64,000 nt of DNA from Collinsella sp. An2 (GTDB lineage: Bacteria; Actinomycetota; Coriobacteriia; Coriobacteriales; Coriobacteriaceae): contig NZ_NFJW01000004.1 of assembly GCF_002160065.1 (NCBI RefSeq), positions 62,001 to 126,000 of the forward strand, in the 5' to 3' direction. Under the pieces are notes generated by a model, which made no database searches, was not told where the DNA came from, and saw only the letters and a program-made list of their open reading frames with translations. Position numbers and translations under genes: made by a program. Of the stretch, positions 52,543 to 62,338 are shown piece after piece; position 1 is the first letter of the stretch, and the number at the start of each line of letters is the position of its first letter.

Positions 52543-54798
52543 TCAGATGATACTGCATGCGGGCGTCTCGAAGCCGCAGGGTGCGGCGACGGGCGCGCGC
52601 GACGGGCGCGGTGCGGTCGGTGCTTTCAAGCGCGTGTTGGATGGGCGCGGCTCGGTTGGCGCCCGCACGTGAGCGTGCGCACGCGACCACATGCGGCCGG
52701 GCGCCAACGCGGGCGTGCTACGCGGTGCCCCGTCTCGGCGCAGCTTGTTGACGCGTCGGTCGTAGGTGAGGATGCCGTTGAGCTCGTCCTCCACGTCGGA
52801 GAGCTGGGTGTATACAGAGCCTGCCAGTCCTTCGCGCGCCAGGAGGTCCACCTGTGCCAGCTCGCGCTCCACTGCCTTGCGCCATGCTTCGATAGATGGG
52901 TAGTTGCCGTAGCCGTATCCAATAGGCGATGCGCTGTGGCCCGGAACCAGCTGGGTGAGTCCGCCGAATTCCGAGAGCACGAAGGCGCGGCCTTCGGTGT
53001 CGCGGACGGCGGTAAGCGGTCGGAAGTAGTTGTGGTGCGAGAGGTAGTCGCCGCACCGCTGGTCGTACCAGCCGCTTGTAGCGTCGATGGGTCGTGTGGG
53101 GTCAAGCTTGCGCACCATTGTGCACGCCCGCCGCGCATCAAATTGGCCCCAGCCCTCGTTGAAAAGCACCCAGGTCACGATCGAGGGGTGCCCGGCAAGC
53201 AGCCGAATCACCTCGCGGCAGCTCGCCGTCCACTCGTCGCAATAGGCCGCATCGTCGGACGAGAGGGCGGCGCGGTGGCGGGGCGTGTCGTCTCGGAAGC
53301 GGTTCCACGATGCCTGGAAGAGCGTCGGCTTGCGGCTGGTGTGCCAGGGGCTATAGGCACCGCCGCCCGAAACGGCGTCTTGCCATACCAGCATGCCCAG
53401 GCGATCGCAGTGGTAGTACCACCGTCGGTTCTCAATCTTGATGTGCTTGCGCAGCATGTTGAAGCCGGCTGCGCGCATCGAGGCGATGTCGTGCACGAGG
53501 GCCTCGTCGGCGGGCGCGGTCATGAGGCCGTCAGGCCAATAGCCCTGGTCAAGCACCCCTTTGATGGTCAGCGGCTCGCCGTTCAGGAAAAAACGAGGGA
53601 TACCGTCGGCGTCCTTCTGGATGGCGATCGTCCGGAAAGCGCAGTAGCTGCGCGCCGTATCGATTGCGGCGGCGCCTGCGCGGGGCAGCAGCTCGGCGCG
53701 CACATCGTAGAGGCACGGGTCGTCGGGCGACCACAGGCGAGGGCTGTCGACGTGAAGCGTGCCAAAGACGTGATACCTGCGCGGCCGGGTGCTAGGCATG
53801 GTGCCACGGAGCGTGTCGAATGAATCCTCAATATGAAGGAAGTTTTCGGCGGGGGAGGATGCCTCGTCCGAGAGGGCTGCAAGCGGCAACGTGCCCTGCG
53901 CGATGGCGGTCCTGTCGGGCGTCTGCAGGGTGAGGCGCAGCGCAGCGTCCTGCTCGTCTAGGGCGTCGCGCGTCGCATCGATGACCGTCGCATCAACCGT
54001 AAGCGTGCCGTCGGCGGCACCTTGGAGCGTGAGCGCCGAGATGTGGGCGGCTGGGACGACCTCAAGCCAGACGCTTTGCCATATGCCGCTTTGCGCGGTG
54101 TACCAGATGCCGCCCGGATGGAGTCGCTGCTTGCCGCGGAGCTGCGTTCCGGCGTCTGAGGGGTCGTAGACGCAGACCGCAAGCGTAGCGATGCGGGCGG
54201 CGGCGTTGTACGTAGCCGAATCTGCGCCGGCAGGGGCGGCCGATACGCCGGCAGGGAACTCGGCAGCCTCGGTGATGTCGATGTCGAACGGCAGATAGCC
54301 GCCCTGGTGTGTGGCGACGAGCCGGTCGTTTACGTAGACGGCGCAGATCCAGTCGACAGCCTCCAGGTGGAGGATGAACCGTTCGCCTGGCGTGGTTTCT
54401 GGCAGCTCGACGTCGCGGCGATACCACAGAAGCTCGTTGGGTCTAAGTTGACGCTTCACACCGGAAAGCGGCGCCTCAGGCGAGAAGGGGACCAGAATGC
54501 GCCCGTCCCACGCATGCGGTTGCGCTGCTTGCGATACGGTCTTTATCGCTTCAGAGGCAGGTAGGGGCGCCGAGGTGTCGTCTGCCTCCGGGGTGTTTGA
54601 GCGTCTCGATATCGGAACGATGGCGTAGTCCCACCAGCCGTTGAGCATGGTGTAGTCTGCGCGCTGCAGCGTGGGGCATGGATGCTCGGGCAACACGCGC
54701 CCGGGGTCAAGGGCATCGCCCCAGGGGGTCGTGAGCGGAATGAGCTCATCGCGCTCATGTGCCTTTGCACTTTTTAATACTCGTATGAGATCGAGCAT
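52543..54798 (-). CDS. Glycoside hydrolase family 2 protein
   Basis: 751 residues. N-terminal sugar-binding domain (L-N-G-W-W-D-Y-A-I-V-P, W-Y-R-R-D-V-E-L-P), Ig-like middle, then a TIM barrel: general acid/base E548 in W-V-L-F-N-E-G-W, nucleophile E610 in V-L-S-E-F-G-G. The last ~60 residues are Arg/Pro/Ala-rich and unlike the rest, so the natural stop may have been displaced. No signal peptide, hence an intracellular glycosidase; GH2 members cut beta-galactosides, beta-glucuronides or beta-mannosides. Substrate not readable. Confidence 0.9.
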   Translation of the reverse strand: MLDLIRVLKSAKAHERDELIPLTTPWGDALDPGRVLPEHPCPTLQRADYTMLNGWWDYAIVPISRRSNTPEADDTSAPLPASEAIKTVSQAAQPHAWDGRILVPFSPEAPLSGVKRQLRPNELLWYRRDVELPETTPGERFILHLEAVDWICAVYVNDRLVATHQGGYLPFDIDITEAAEFPAGVSAAPAGADSATYNAAARIATLAVCVYDPSDAGTQLRGKQRLHPGGIWYTAQSGIWQSVWLEVVPAAHISALTLQGAADGTLTVDATVIDATRDALDEQDAALRLTLQTPDRTAIAQGTLPLAALSDEASSPAENFLHIEDSFDTLRGTMPSTRPRRYHVFGTLHVDSPRLWSPDDPCLYDVRAELLPRAGAAAIDTARSYCAFRTIAIQKDADGIPRFFLNGEPLTIKGVLDQGYWPDGLMTAPADEALVHDIASMRAAGFNMLRKHIKIENRRWYYHCDRLGMLVWQDAVSGGGAYSPWHTSRKPTLFQASWNRFRDDTPRHRAALSSDDAAYCDEWTASCREVIRLLAGHPSIVTWVLFNEGWGQFDARRACTMVRKLDPTRPIDATSGWYDQRCGDYLSHHNYFRPLTAVRDTEGRAFVLSEFGGLTQLVPGHSASPIGYGYGNYPSIEAWRKAVERELAQVDLLAREGLAGSVYTQLSDVEDELNGILTYDRRVNKLRRDGAPRSTPALAPGRMWSRAHAHVRAPTEPRPSNTRLKAPTAPRPSRAPVAAPCGFETPACSII

Positions 54799-54939
54799 GT
54801 CGCACCGCCTTGCGTCGACGCCATTGCATTCCCATCATGCTAGGGCAAATGGGCCGGCTGCGACAGGGGATGGGCCGGGGCCGCGTTGCGCAAGGGTTCG
54901 CAACGCGGCCCACGTACTGCCTTGGGCCTGTGTTTTGGC

Positions 54940-57900
54940 CTAGCGCCTGCGAAGGCGGGCCGCTATGGCAGCGCCTGTGAAGGCGAGGACGGACCCGAGG
55001 ACGGCGACGAATGCGGACAGGTGCGAGCCGTCTCCCGTCTGGGCGAGCGTGCCGCCGGCGGGATGCGCGGCGTTGCCGCCGCTTGCCGCCGCGTCGTCGA
55101 CATCCGGAGTTGTGCCCGTGCCTTGGTTGTTGGTGCTGCCCGCGGGGTCGCCTGCGCCGTCGCCATTCGGGCCGTTGGTTGAGCTTCCGCTGCCGTCGCC
55201 GTCAGGCGTATCCGGCTGACCTTCGGACCCATCGCCGGGCTCACCGTCCGTGCTGCCGCCCGGTTTGCCGCCCTCGGGCTCGTTGCCCGTGTTGCCTCCC
55301 GGCTGTCCATCCTCGGGTTCGTCGTCGGAATCCTTACCGGGGTCGGTGGAGGGTTGGTCGCTGTCGCCTGGCACGCTCTCGTCTTCTGTGTCGTCAGGTG
55401 TGCCGTTTACGTCGCCATCTGGGCTGCCAGGGCCTTCATCCGAGCCGCTGCCAGCGCCCGTGTCGTCGTCGCCACCAGCGTCGTCGCCGGGCTCGCCGTC
55501 ACTGCCGTTGTCGCCACTGCCAGAACCATCGCCATCTCCTGAGCCGTCGCTGTCGCCAGCATCCGAGCCGTCGTTGCCCCCGCCACTTACCGAGTCGTCA
55601 TCCTCGTTGTCGGATCCAGGCTCTTCGCCAGCGCCCGCGTCGCCGTCGCCCGACCCGCTTCCGCCCGCGTCGCCGTCATCGTTATCGGAGCCATCTTCAC
55701 CATCTCCCGTCTCCGGAGTCTCGGCGTCTTCGCCTTCATCCGGCAGCTCGCTGTCAACGCCGTCGATGCGTCCCAGATTGCTGGGATTTAGCTCCACGTC
55801 GTACGCAACGACGCGGTAGGACGTCAGGTCGTCGGCGCCTCCGTTTCCGTCGCGTTCACCGTCCTCAACCATCTCATCAACAGCCACCGAGAACGACCCC
55901 GTGCGCGAGAAGCCAACCAGTTTATTGCCTCGATAGAGCTCGTAGGCAGTCGTGGAGCGCCCGAGCTCGTCGGTCGCCATCTGCGCTGTGATGTGCACCG
56001 TTCCCGCTTCGACCTGTGCCGTCACCTGGGGTGTCACGGCCTCTGTATACGCGCCCGCCCCGTTGATGACGGCGGCGTCGGTATCCAGCGAGAAGTACTG
56101 CACTTTGCGGGGCATGGTGGGGTACTGCGCGCAATAGGCAAGCACCTCGGGCGCGAGGTCGCGCTGGCCCATGTCGTACAGGTATGCCGCGAAGTCGTAG
56201 CCCGTGCCCATGGTGAACGCCATGGCGATGCGATTGTAGCGGCGCACCGTATCGTCCGAAATGCCCGTGGTCGTCTGTTCGATGGCCCGCACGGCCTCGG
56301 CATCTCCTCTCAGCACGCGCATGCTTGCGCCATACGCGCCAAAACGCTGCACGTCGGAGGCCGTTGCGGGCGTATAGGGGCTTGCGTCGAAGTCATAGTC
56401 CGCGTAGTTCCAGGTATTAAAGAAGTGCAGGCCGTTCCACCAGGCCATAAGGTGCGTCCAAATGTAGGTCTCCCAGTCGCCTCCGTTGTACCAATCGGGC
56501 GTATAGGTAGGGTCTGCGGCCATGCGTGCGAGCTCGTTGTCCCAGCGGCGCGTCGCGGCAAGCGCGTTCACGTGGTAGTAGGCATCGGGCGAGAAGGCCA
56601 CGCCGCGGGCGTTGGCGTCGGCGATGCCTCCGTGGCGCGACCCGGCGAGCGAATACAGGTTGTTGGTCTCCTCTGCGACCGAGATCACCGCGTTGTCCAA
56701 GCAGTGGCCGTACTCGTGCGACATGCCCCACCCATACATGGATTCACCGGAAAGAAACGAGGCCGCATCGCTTTCGGGCATGTGGAAGTAGCGCTCGAAG
56801 GCATACATGGTCGAGGGCGACCAAACGGTGCTCGTGAACGCTGTATGCACGCGCATGGGGGAGACGGCGTTGGGGCCGGATTGCTCGCGGGGGTCAAAGC
56901 CGTCGTATGCCCAGAAGAACTCCAGCCGCTGCTGGATAGCGTCGTTTGAGCGCTCGATATAGGCGATGGCGTCATCGCGCGAAGCAATGCCATCGTAGGC
57001 GGCGGCAAGCGCGGTCGCGCTGATGGAGAACTGCGCGTGGCCCTCGTCGCCCATCTGCAGAAGCGTCATGTCGGCGGCCTCGCCTGCATGTGCCTTGCTA
57101 GCGTAGTCGCGCAGCTCCTGGACAAAGCCCCAAAACGCCTCAGGTTTCGTGGGGTCGTGCTCGTAGAACGGATGGACGCCCAGGCTGTTTCCCACCACAG
57201 GTGCCGTTCCGGCCTCGATGACGTCGGCGCTTTCCAGCCGTGCGCGTGCCGGGTTGTCCTGAGCGTCGTTGCGCAGAAAGACCATGTAGCCGTAGCGGCT
57301 TTCGGTGAGGTCGACCGTGATGCGATTGAGGCCCGATGCAAGCTGAGACTTCTGGTGAAGGTTGAGCGACGTGTAGCTGTTTGAGTCGGTGCGCCCCGCC
57401 TGTCGCCAGGCAAGCGAGAGCTTGCTGGGGTCGGCGGCCTCCACGTACAGATTCAGGTCGTGCACCATGCCGGGCTTGAGGTAGTAGCCCGTGACATCGA
57501 GGTTGTCGAACGAGAAGACCTGCTGCGTGCGCTGTTTTTCCTCGGCGGGGGAGCCCAGCTGCGAGACGGACATCACCGAGTCCTCAATCGCGTCTCGGTT
57601 ATCGGCAAGGTAGGTCGCATAGCGCTCCAACCGGTCAAGCTGTGCCAACCGCACCTCGTATTCGGGGGTGGGGGCGTTGGCGAAGTGCTCCTCAATGCGC
57701 TCGCGCATGGTCATAAAGACGCCGTCTACAAGCAGCTCGTCGCGCAGGGTGAGGCCCAGGTCGTCGGCAAAGGGCTCGTCAAGCCACGCAAAGACCTCGC
57801 TTGCAGCGTGGGCAAGCACGGCGATACGCTCGGGGTTATCCGGGTCGATGATGGCCGATACGGCCGCAACGGGGTCGGTGTCACTCAGCACCGAGAGACG

Positions 57901-59208
57901 CCCGATTGTGGCGCGCGCAACATCGCTGGAAGCGCACCGAGCAACCTCGCGCCCCTCTCCCCGGCGGTCCATGAGCACGATATTGAGAGGGTCTGTAATC
58001 GAGTGCCGTGCCAGGACGCTTTCGAAAACGAGTGTTGAGTTGTCGTGCAGGTATACGCGCTCGCCGTTCTCGAGGCGCGCCTGGTCGCCCAGGGTAAGCG
58101 TCGCCTGCGCATCGACCATGATGCCACAGGGGGTTTGCATGGAGTTCGCCCCAATGGCGCCTCCGGTGAATGCAAAGGAGCCGCCGGCAAGAACGTGCAC
58201 CACGCCGTCGTTCGAGACGTTCGACGAGTTGCCCGATATGGTGCCACCAGTCATGCGGATGGTGCCTTTAGCCCAGACCATGGACTGCGAGTAGCTCGCG
58301 CGGTTGTTCTTAATGCTGCCTTCTCGCAGTTCAAAGGTGCTGCCTGCCTCAACGGCGACGGCGGTGTTGCGCATGGAGAACCCGTCGCGGATTTCGCCGC
58401 CGTCTAAAACAAAGGTGCCCGAGCGCACGTAGACGGCGCCCCAGGGCTTCCAGGAGCAATGGGCCCGCGCAATTGCTGTACCGGCGCGCATGGCGAAGGA
58501 TGATTGGTCATACAGGGTCACGATTGCTTCGTCCGAGTCGGTATCGGTGCCGTCCAGCGTGAGCGCGCCGCCTGTCGACTCGAGTACAAGCGACGATCCT
58601 CCTCGGAGCCTGAACATGCCTGCGGCCTTGCCGTTTACCTGGGCAAAGGTGTCTGCTCGTGCGATGGTGCACTGGTCTGTTGCGCGCAGGGTGACCGCGC
58701 GTCCGCCATCGAGCTCGATTGGCTCGTTGATAAGCTGGTCGCTCGACACCTCGATGACTTCTCCGTTTTGCGCGGTGGCAAAGGCTTCAGCAAGGGTGGC
58801 GAAGCCCAGCTGCTCCCCATCGCGCACGATGGTGACCGTGTGGGTTATGACGGAATCCGCGCCTTCTTCAGAGGTGCCGGTGTTTGCGTTATCGGCGTTT
58901 TCAGTGGGATCGATGGTGTGCGCCTTTCCAGATGAGTGGGCGCCTTCTGGGATGTCGGCATCTGCTACCGGCTCTGATTCTGGGGCCATGGCGTCTACAA
59001 GCGCAGTATCGCTCTCGAAGATGGCGTTGGAGTCAGGTAACGTTTCCGTTGCCGATGCACTGTCGGTTGCAAGGGCGCTTTCGAGCGAGGCGTGTGCTGA
59101 AAGCCCGGCAGAGATTGATGGATGTTTGGCAGCGTCGATGCTCGCAGGGGCAAGGCTCACGGCGAGCAGGCCACCAAGGATGGCCGGTGCGATTCTGTTA
59201 TGGGGCAT
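54940..59208 (-). CDS. Surface-anchored M60-like (mucinase) metallopeptidase
   Basis: 1422 residues. Residues 1-26 form a signal peptide (L-L-A-V-S-L-A-P-A). About 110-430 is a beta-helix domain with G-G-x-I-x-x-N repeats of parallel-beta-helix type. About 640-1000 is the M60 domain with the zinc site S-H-E-Y-G-H-C at 831-835 and a downstream Glu. Residues about 1130-1380 are Gly/Asp/Ser/Pro-rich, a wall-spanning stalk. The end carries L-A-Q-T-G (1388-1392), a hydrophobic helix and R-L-R-R-R, a cell-wall sorting signal of the LAxTG type. M60 enzymes cleave O-glycosylated mucins. Confidence 0.92.
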   Translation of the reverse strand: MPHNRIAPAILGGLLAVSLAPASIDAAKHPSISAGLSAHASLESALATDSASATETLPDSNAIFESDTALVDAMAPESEPVADADIPEGAHSSGKAHTIDPTENADNANTGTSEEGADSVITHTVTIVRDGEQLGFATLAEAFATAQNGEVIEVSSDQLINEPIELDGGRAVTLRATDQCTIARADTFAQVNGKAAGMFRLRGGSSLVLESTGGALTLDGTDTDSDEAIVTLYDQSSFAMRAGTAIARAHCSWKPWGAVYVRSGTFVLDGGEIRDGFSMRNTAVAVEAGSTFELREGSIKNNRASYSQSMVWAKGTIRMTGGTISGNSSNVSNDGVVHVLAGGSFAFTGGAIGANSMQTPCGIMVDAQATLTLGDQARLENGERVYLHDNSTLVFESVLARHSITDPLNIVLMDRRGEGREVARCASSDVARATIGRLSVLSDTDPVAAVSAIIDPDNPERIAVLAHAASEVFAWLDEPFADDLGLTLRDELLVDGVFMTMRERIEEHFANAPTPEYEVRLAQLDRLERYATYLADNRDAIEDSVMSVSQLGSPAEEKQRTQQVFSFDNLDVTGYYLKPGMVHDLNLYVEAADPSKLSLAWRQAGRTDSNSYTSLNLHQKSQLASGLNRITVDLTESRYGYMVFLRNDAQDNPARARLESADVIEAGTAPVVGNSLGVHPFYEHDPTKPEAFWGFVQELRDYASKAHAGEAADMTLLQMGDEGHAQFSISATALAAAYDGIASRDDAIAYIERSNDAIQQRLEFFWAYDGFDPREQSGPNAVSPMRVHTAFTSTVWSPSTMYAFERYFHMPESDAASFLSGESMYGWGMSHEYGHCLDNAVISVAEETNNLYSLAGSRHGGIADANARGVAFSPDAYYHVNALAATRRWDNELARMAADPTYTPDWYNGGDWETYIWTHLMAWWNGLHFFNTWNYADYDFDASPYTPATASDVQRFGAYGASMRVLRGDAEAVRAIEQTTTGISDDTVRRYNRIAMAFTMGTGYDFAAYLYDMGQRDLAPEVLAYCAQYPTMPRKVQYFSLDTDAAVINGAGAYTEAVTPQVTAQVEAGTVHITAQMATDELGRSTTAYELYRGNKLVGFSRTGSFSVAVDEMVEDGERDGNGGADDLTSYRVVAYDVELNPSNLGRIDGVDSELPDEGEDAETPETGDGEDGSDNDDGDAGGSGSGDGDAGAGEEPGSDNEDDDSVSGGGNDGSDAGDSDGSGDGDGSGSGDNGSDGEPGDDAGGDDDTGAGSGSDEGPGSPDGDVNGTPDDTEDESVPGDSDQPSTDPGKDSDDEPEDGQPGGNTGNEPEGGKPGGSTDGEPGDGSEGQPDTPDGDGSGSSTNGPNGDGAGDPAGSTNNQGTGTTPDVDDAAASGGNAAHPAGGTLAQTGDGSHLSAFVAVLGSVLAFTGAAIAARLRRR

Positions 59209-59899
59209 GGTGTTTCCTTTCGCATCTCACGCTCCGTCGGGAACGTGGCCGCGCTGCGGATTTTGAGCGCGGGAGGCAGTAGCTGTCTAGGTGCGGTGTC
59301 GGTTATACCCCGCTGACAAATCGTCAATAGCGGATCATAGTCCGAATTCATACGTTCTGCAAAATCCTATCGAGCAGATAGGGAGAACTGCTGTTGCCGT
59401 AGATGCGTCAATGGGGTCCAGGCGAGCTGCCAAACGTGAGCGTGGGGCCGCGTCATGCACACTCGTTTCGGAAAAGGGCGTCCGATTCGGGAACCCTCGA
59501 GTAGCCGAGATATTTCTTCAAAGAAATCGCAGGTCAGAGCATCGCACTTTTTGGGTTACTCGGCGATTTCGGAAATGGACGCCCTTTTCCGAAACGACTG
59601 TTTTGAGACTGCTCGGATCGAGGACAAAATCCTGTAGGAAACGGCCTACATCGGTAAGGCTAAAGCTGCATACGAATATCAGGTCGCTCAAAACGCCGTC
59701 CTTAACACGCAAAGAGGCCTTTGAGCACCCCAGGACCCGGTCTGAGCTGACAGAGAATGGTTGCACATGGCTAACTAATATGTAATATATTTAGTAGCAA
59801 TTATGGTTGAACTGCAGGCATGCGTTGACGCGGCCGCGCAGATGCGCAATCGGCGGTAGGGCGGGCCTGCGGCACAGCGATACCGATAGGAGAGGCCTC
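59209..59899. other. Intergenic stretch with promoter of the M60 gene and a palindromic repeat
   Basis: 690 bases with no supportable gene. The M60 promoter lies in the first part. Bases 59461-59599 are copy B of the palindromic element. After 59720 an AT-rich region (TAATATGTAATATATTTAG) probably holds the promoter of the next gene. Confidence 0.6.
59461..59599. repeat. Palindromic dispersed repeat, copy B
   Basis: TCGTTTCGGAAAAGGGCGTC at 59463-59482 (the match extends to 59483) pairs with 59577-59597, closing a hairpin of about 139 bases with further paired blocks inside (GAGTAGCC / GGTTACTC). Reverse-complemented, its centre GCTCTGACCTGCG-A-TTT lines up with GCTGTGACCTGCG-C-TTT of copy A at 33633-33776. 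The orientation is opposite. Candidate mobile element or structured RNA family. Confidence 0.6.
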
Positions 59900-60115
59900 A
59901 TGCCAGAGGTACGCATATGTAAGAAGTGCTCGGGCATCAAGCCGGGTGACCTGAAGGGCATCGTTAAGAAGAAAGATCGCCGCTGCGGATGTTTCGGGGC
60001 CTGTGCCAAGAAGCATCCCGAGCTCAAGGGGAAGTGCTACGTACGGGTGGGGAAGCGCCTGGTCGTTGCCGACTCAAAAAAGGAGTTGCTGGCCACCTTG
60101 GCAGAAGGGCTGTAG
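59900..60115 (+). CDS. Small cysteine-rich protein, ferredoxin-like
   Basis: 71 residues from ATG 59900 (GAGAGGCC upstream). Cysteines occur as C-K-K-C and C-G-C-F-G-A-C, followed by V-R-V-G-K-R-L-V-V-A-D-S. It resembles small (2Fe-2S)/DUF1450-like proteins found near electron carriers; the closest family name is uncertain. Single gene. Confidence 0.6.
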   Translation: MPEVRICKKCSGIKPGDLKGIVKKKDRRCGCFGACAKKHPELKGKCYVRVGKRLVVADSKKELLATLAEGL

Positions 60116-60151
60116 GCCGTAGCAGCGGCGCGCCGAGAATGCGGGTGCCGA

Positions 60152-60445
60152 CTAGCCCCTCTGAGGGTGTGACGTAAGGTGCCATCCGCCACAGTAAGAG
60201 CACTTGTAGCAGCTGAGTCCGCGCCTGCCGTGAGCGGCGCAAGCATCTATAGCCGCCAGGGCATCCGCCCTGCTGTCGTAGCGCTTCTTCAATCCGCACG
60301 CCTTTTCATAGTGTGCTTCTTCCCGGCGGGCATCGAGTTCGTTTAGCCCACGGCGTCCGGCAGAGAAAAGCGCATCGAGGTCTCCCACATCGTGCATGAA
60401 TTCGCTGCGCTGCCGTGCTCGTGCCTGGGGTTTTCTGCTGGTCAC
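60152..60445 (-). CDS. Small zinc-ribbon-like protein
   Basis: 97 residues from a GTG at 60445, or 81 from an ATG at 60397. C-terminus has Y-K-C-S-Y-C-G-G-W-H-L-T-S-H, likely a zinc-binding knuckle; the middle is charged helix. Similar short proteins occur in Coriobacteria. Function unknown; divergent from the nuclease gene. Confidence 0.5.
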   Translation of the reverse strand: MTSRKPQARARQRSEFMHDVGDLDALFSAGRRGLNELDARREEAHYEKACGLKKRYDSRADALAAIDACAAHGRRGLSCYKCSYCGGWHLTSHPQRG

Positions 60446-60583
60446 CGTGTCGCCGTCCCATTCGTGCGTCTATTACCGTCGTACTCTCAAGACTCATTAT
60501 GCGGTGGAAGCACGCACGCTCGCAATCCCGCATCCGAGCCCTGCCCGCACGACGTGGCATACTGCACTGCAGGAGGTTACGTA

Positions 60584-61405
60584 ATGAGGCAACTTCGCAA
60601 ACGCATTTCGCTCGTGGCGGCGCTTGCTGCGGCGCTTATCCTGGCGGGCTGCTCGCAGCTGACGTCGGTCGTCGACCAGGTGACGGGCGGCCTTGTCCAA
60701 CACGAGTATCCCGCCGAGGTATCCGAGGCGCTCGCGGTCCAGGGGGATGCCGTCCAAGACGTTGGGGACGGTTCCCCGTCGTTTACCGACGAAGAGATCG
60801 CCTATGCCTGGGAGCACCTGGACTATGAATCGTACAGTCCGCTCGACGCGCTGGGCCGCTGCGGCGCGGCGACGGCGTGCGCGGGGGCCGAGACCATGCC
60901 TGCCCCTGGGGAGGAGCGCGAATCCATCAGCGACATCCATCCGTCAGGCTGGCACAGCGTGAGCTACGACTGCGTGGAGGGCGGCAGCCTCTACAATCGC
61001 ACGCACCTGATCGCCTGGATGCTCGCTGCCGAAAACGCCAACGAGCGCAACCTCGTCACGGGCACGCGCTTTATGAACGCCCAGCTTATGCTGCCGTTCG
61101 AGGAAGAGGTTGCGCGCTATATCGACGATACCGGCAACCATGTGCTGTATCGTGTGACGCCAGTGTTCGAGGGCTCAGAGCTTGTCTGCCGGGCCGTGCA
61201 GATCGAGGCTCGCTCGCTCGAGGACGACGGCGCCGGCGTCTCGTTCAACGTGTTGTGCCGCAACGTTCAGCCCGGTATCGAGCTCGACTATGCCACGGGC
61301 GATAGCTGGGAAGAAGGCACGTCATCTTGGACAGACAGCTGGGACGAGGACGCGTCGCACTGGTCCGACGACCTCGATTGGGAAGAGCTGCTCTCGGCGC
61401 TCTAG
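60584..61405 (+). CDS. DNA/RNA non-specific endonuclease lipoprotein
   Basis: 273 residues from ATG 60584 with AGGAGG nine bases upstream. A lipoprotein signal ends L-I-L-A-G-C. The Endonuclease_NS core is N-R-T-H-L-I-A-W (where DRGH is usual in NucA/SmEndo), flanked by N-L-V-T-G-T-R-F-M-N. Probably a surface nuclease for scavenging nucleotides or for DNA uptake. Tail is Asp/Glu/Trp-rich. Confidence 0.85.
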   Translation: MRQLRKRISLVAALAAALILAGCSQLTSVVDQVTGGLVQHEYPAEVSEALAVQGDAVQDVGDGSPSFTDEEIAYAWEHLDYESYSPLDALGRCGAATACAGAETMPAPGEERESISDIHPSGWHSVSYDCVEGGSLYNRTHLIAWMLAAENANERNLVTGTRFMNAQLMLPFEEEVARYIDDTGNHVLYRVTPVFEGSELVCRAVQIEARSLEDDGAGVSFNVLCRNVQPGIELDYATGDSWEEGTSSWTDSWDEDASHWSDDLDWEELLSAL

Positions 61406-61409
61406 CGCG

Positions 61410-62243
61410 TTAGTAGCGTCCGCGCAGCGAGTACCAGCCGTGCGACTCGTCGACCTCAAGCGGCACGCCGAACAGCTCGCTCATGGTGTCGCTGCGCAGC
61501 AGTTCCTCCTTGGGGCCATCGGCAAAGATGGTCGCCTCCTTGATGAGGAGCACACGCTTGATGTCGGGGATGATGTCCTCGGGATAGTGGGTCACCAGCA
61601 CCACCGAGCGGCCTTCGCTTGCAAGCATGCGCATGGTATCGCGCACGTGGTACATGCCCTCGGGATCAAGGCCCGTGCAGGGCTCGTCAAAGATCAGGAC
61701 CGAGGGGTCGCTCATGAGTTCGCGGGCTACGAGCGCGCGGCGCACCTGCCCGGTCGAGAGGGTCATGACGTCGCGGTCGGCGATATCGGCGATGCCCAGC
61801 CGCTCGAGCGCATCCATGCCCTTCTCGCGCACCTCGGGCGTCATGTCGACATGGCGCGGCAAGCCCAGCGTGCCAAACATGCCGCCGCACACGATGTCGA
61901 TGACAGGAAGATGCACGCGCACCTGGTCGTGCATGGTGGCGCTCACAATGCCCAGGCTGCGCTTGATATCCGAGAGCTCCGGGCGCGCGGACCCGCGAAA
62001 GCGCACGGGCGGCTCTTCGCGCCACAGCGGGAAGACCTCGCGTGTGAGCAGCTGGATGAAGGTCGACTTGCCGGCGCCGTTGGGGCCAAGCAGTGCCACA
62101 TGCTCGCCCTCGGCAAGGTCGAAGCGGGGCACGTCGAGGATTGTCTTGCCGCCGCGCACCACGCGCGCATCGCGCAGCGAGAACAGCGGGGCCTGTTCGG
62201 CTCCTGTCGGCTCGTCTTCGCTTTGTCGCTCCTCGATTGCCAT
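61410..62243 (-). CDS. ABC transporter ATP-binding protein, stand-alone
   Basis: 277 residues. Walker A G-P-N-G-A-G-K-S-T-F-I, signature L-S-T-G-Q-V-R-R, Walker B V-L-I-F-D-E-P-C-T-G-L-D-P and a switch His in V-L-V-T-H-Y. No permease gene beside it, so its transporter is elsewhere, or it has a non-transport role as in ModF-like ATPases. Convergent with the nuclease gene, stop only 4 bases away. Confidence 0.93.
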   Translation of the reverse strand: MAIEERQSEDEPTGAEQAPLFSLRDARVVRGGKTILDVPRFDLAEGEHVALLGPNGAGKSTFIQLLTREVFPLWREEPPVRFRGSARPELSDIKRSLGIVSATMHDQVRVHLPVIDIVCGGMFGTLGLPRHVDMTPEVREKGMDALERLGIADIADRDVMTLSTGQVRRALVARELMSDPSVLIFDEPCTGLDPEGMYHVRDTMRMLASEGRSVVLVTHYPEDIIPDIKRVLLIKEATIFADGPKEELLRSDTMSELFGVPLEVDESHGWYSLRGRY

Positions 62244-62338
62244 CGCGTTCAGCCTTCTCCCTGTATCGTCGGTTCGTGCGAATATGCTACGCTACTTTAC
62301 TACACCAAAGCGGATAACGTGAGCAAAGGAAGTGTGCT

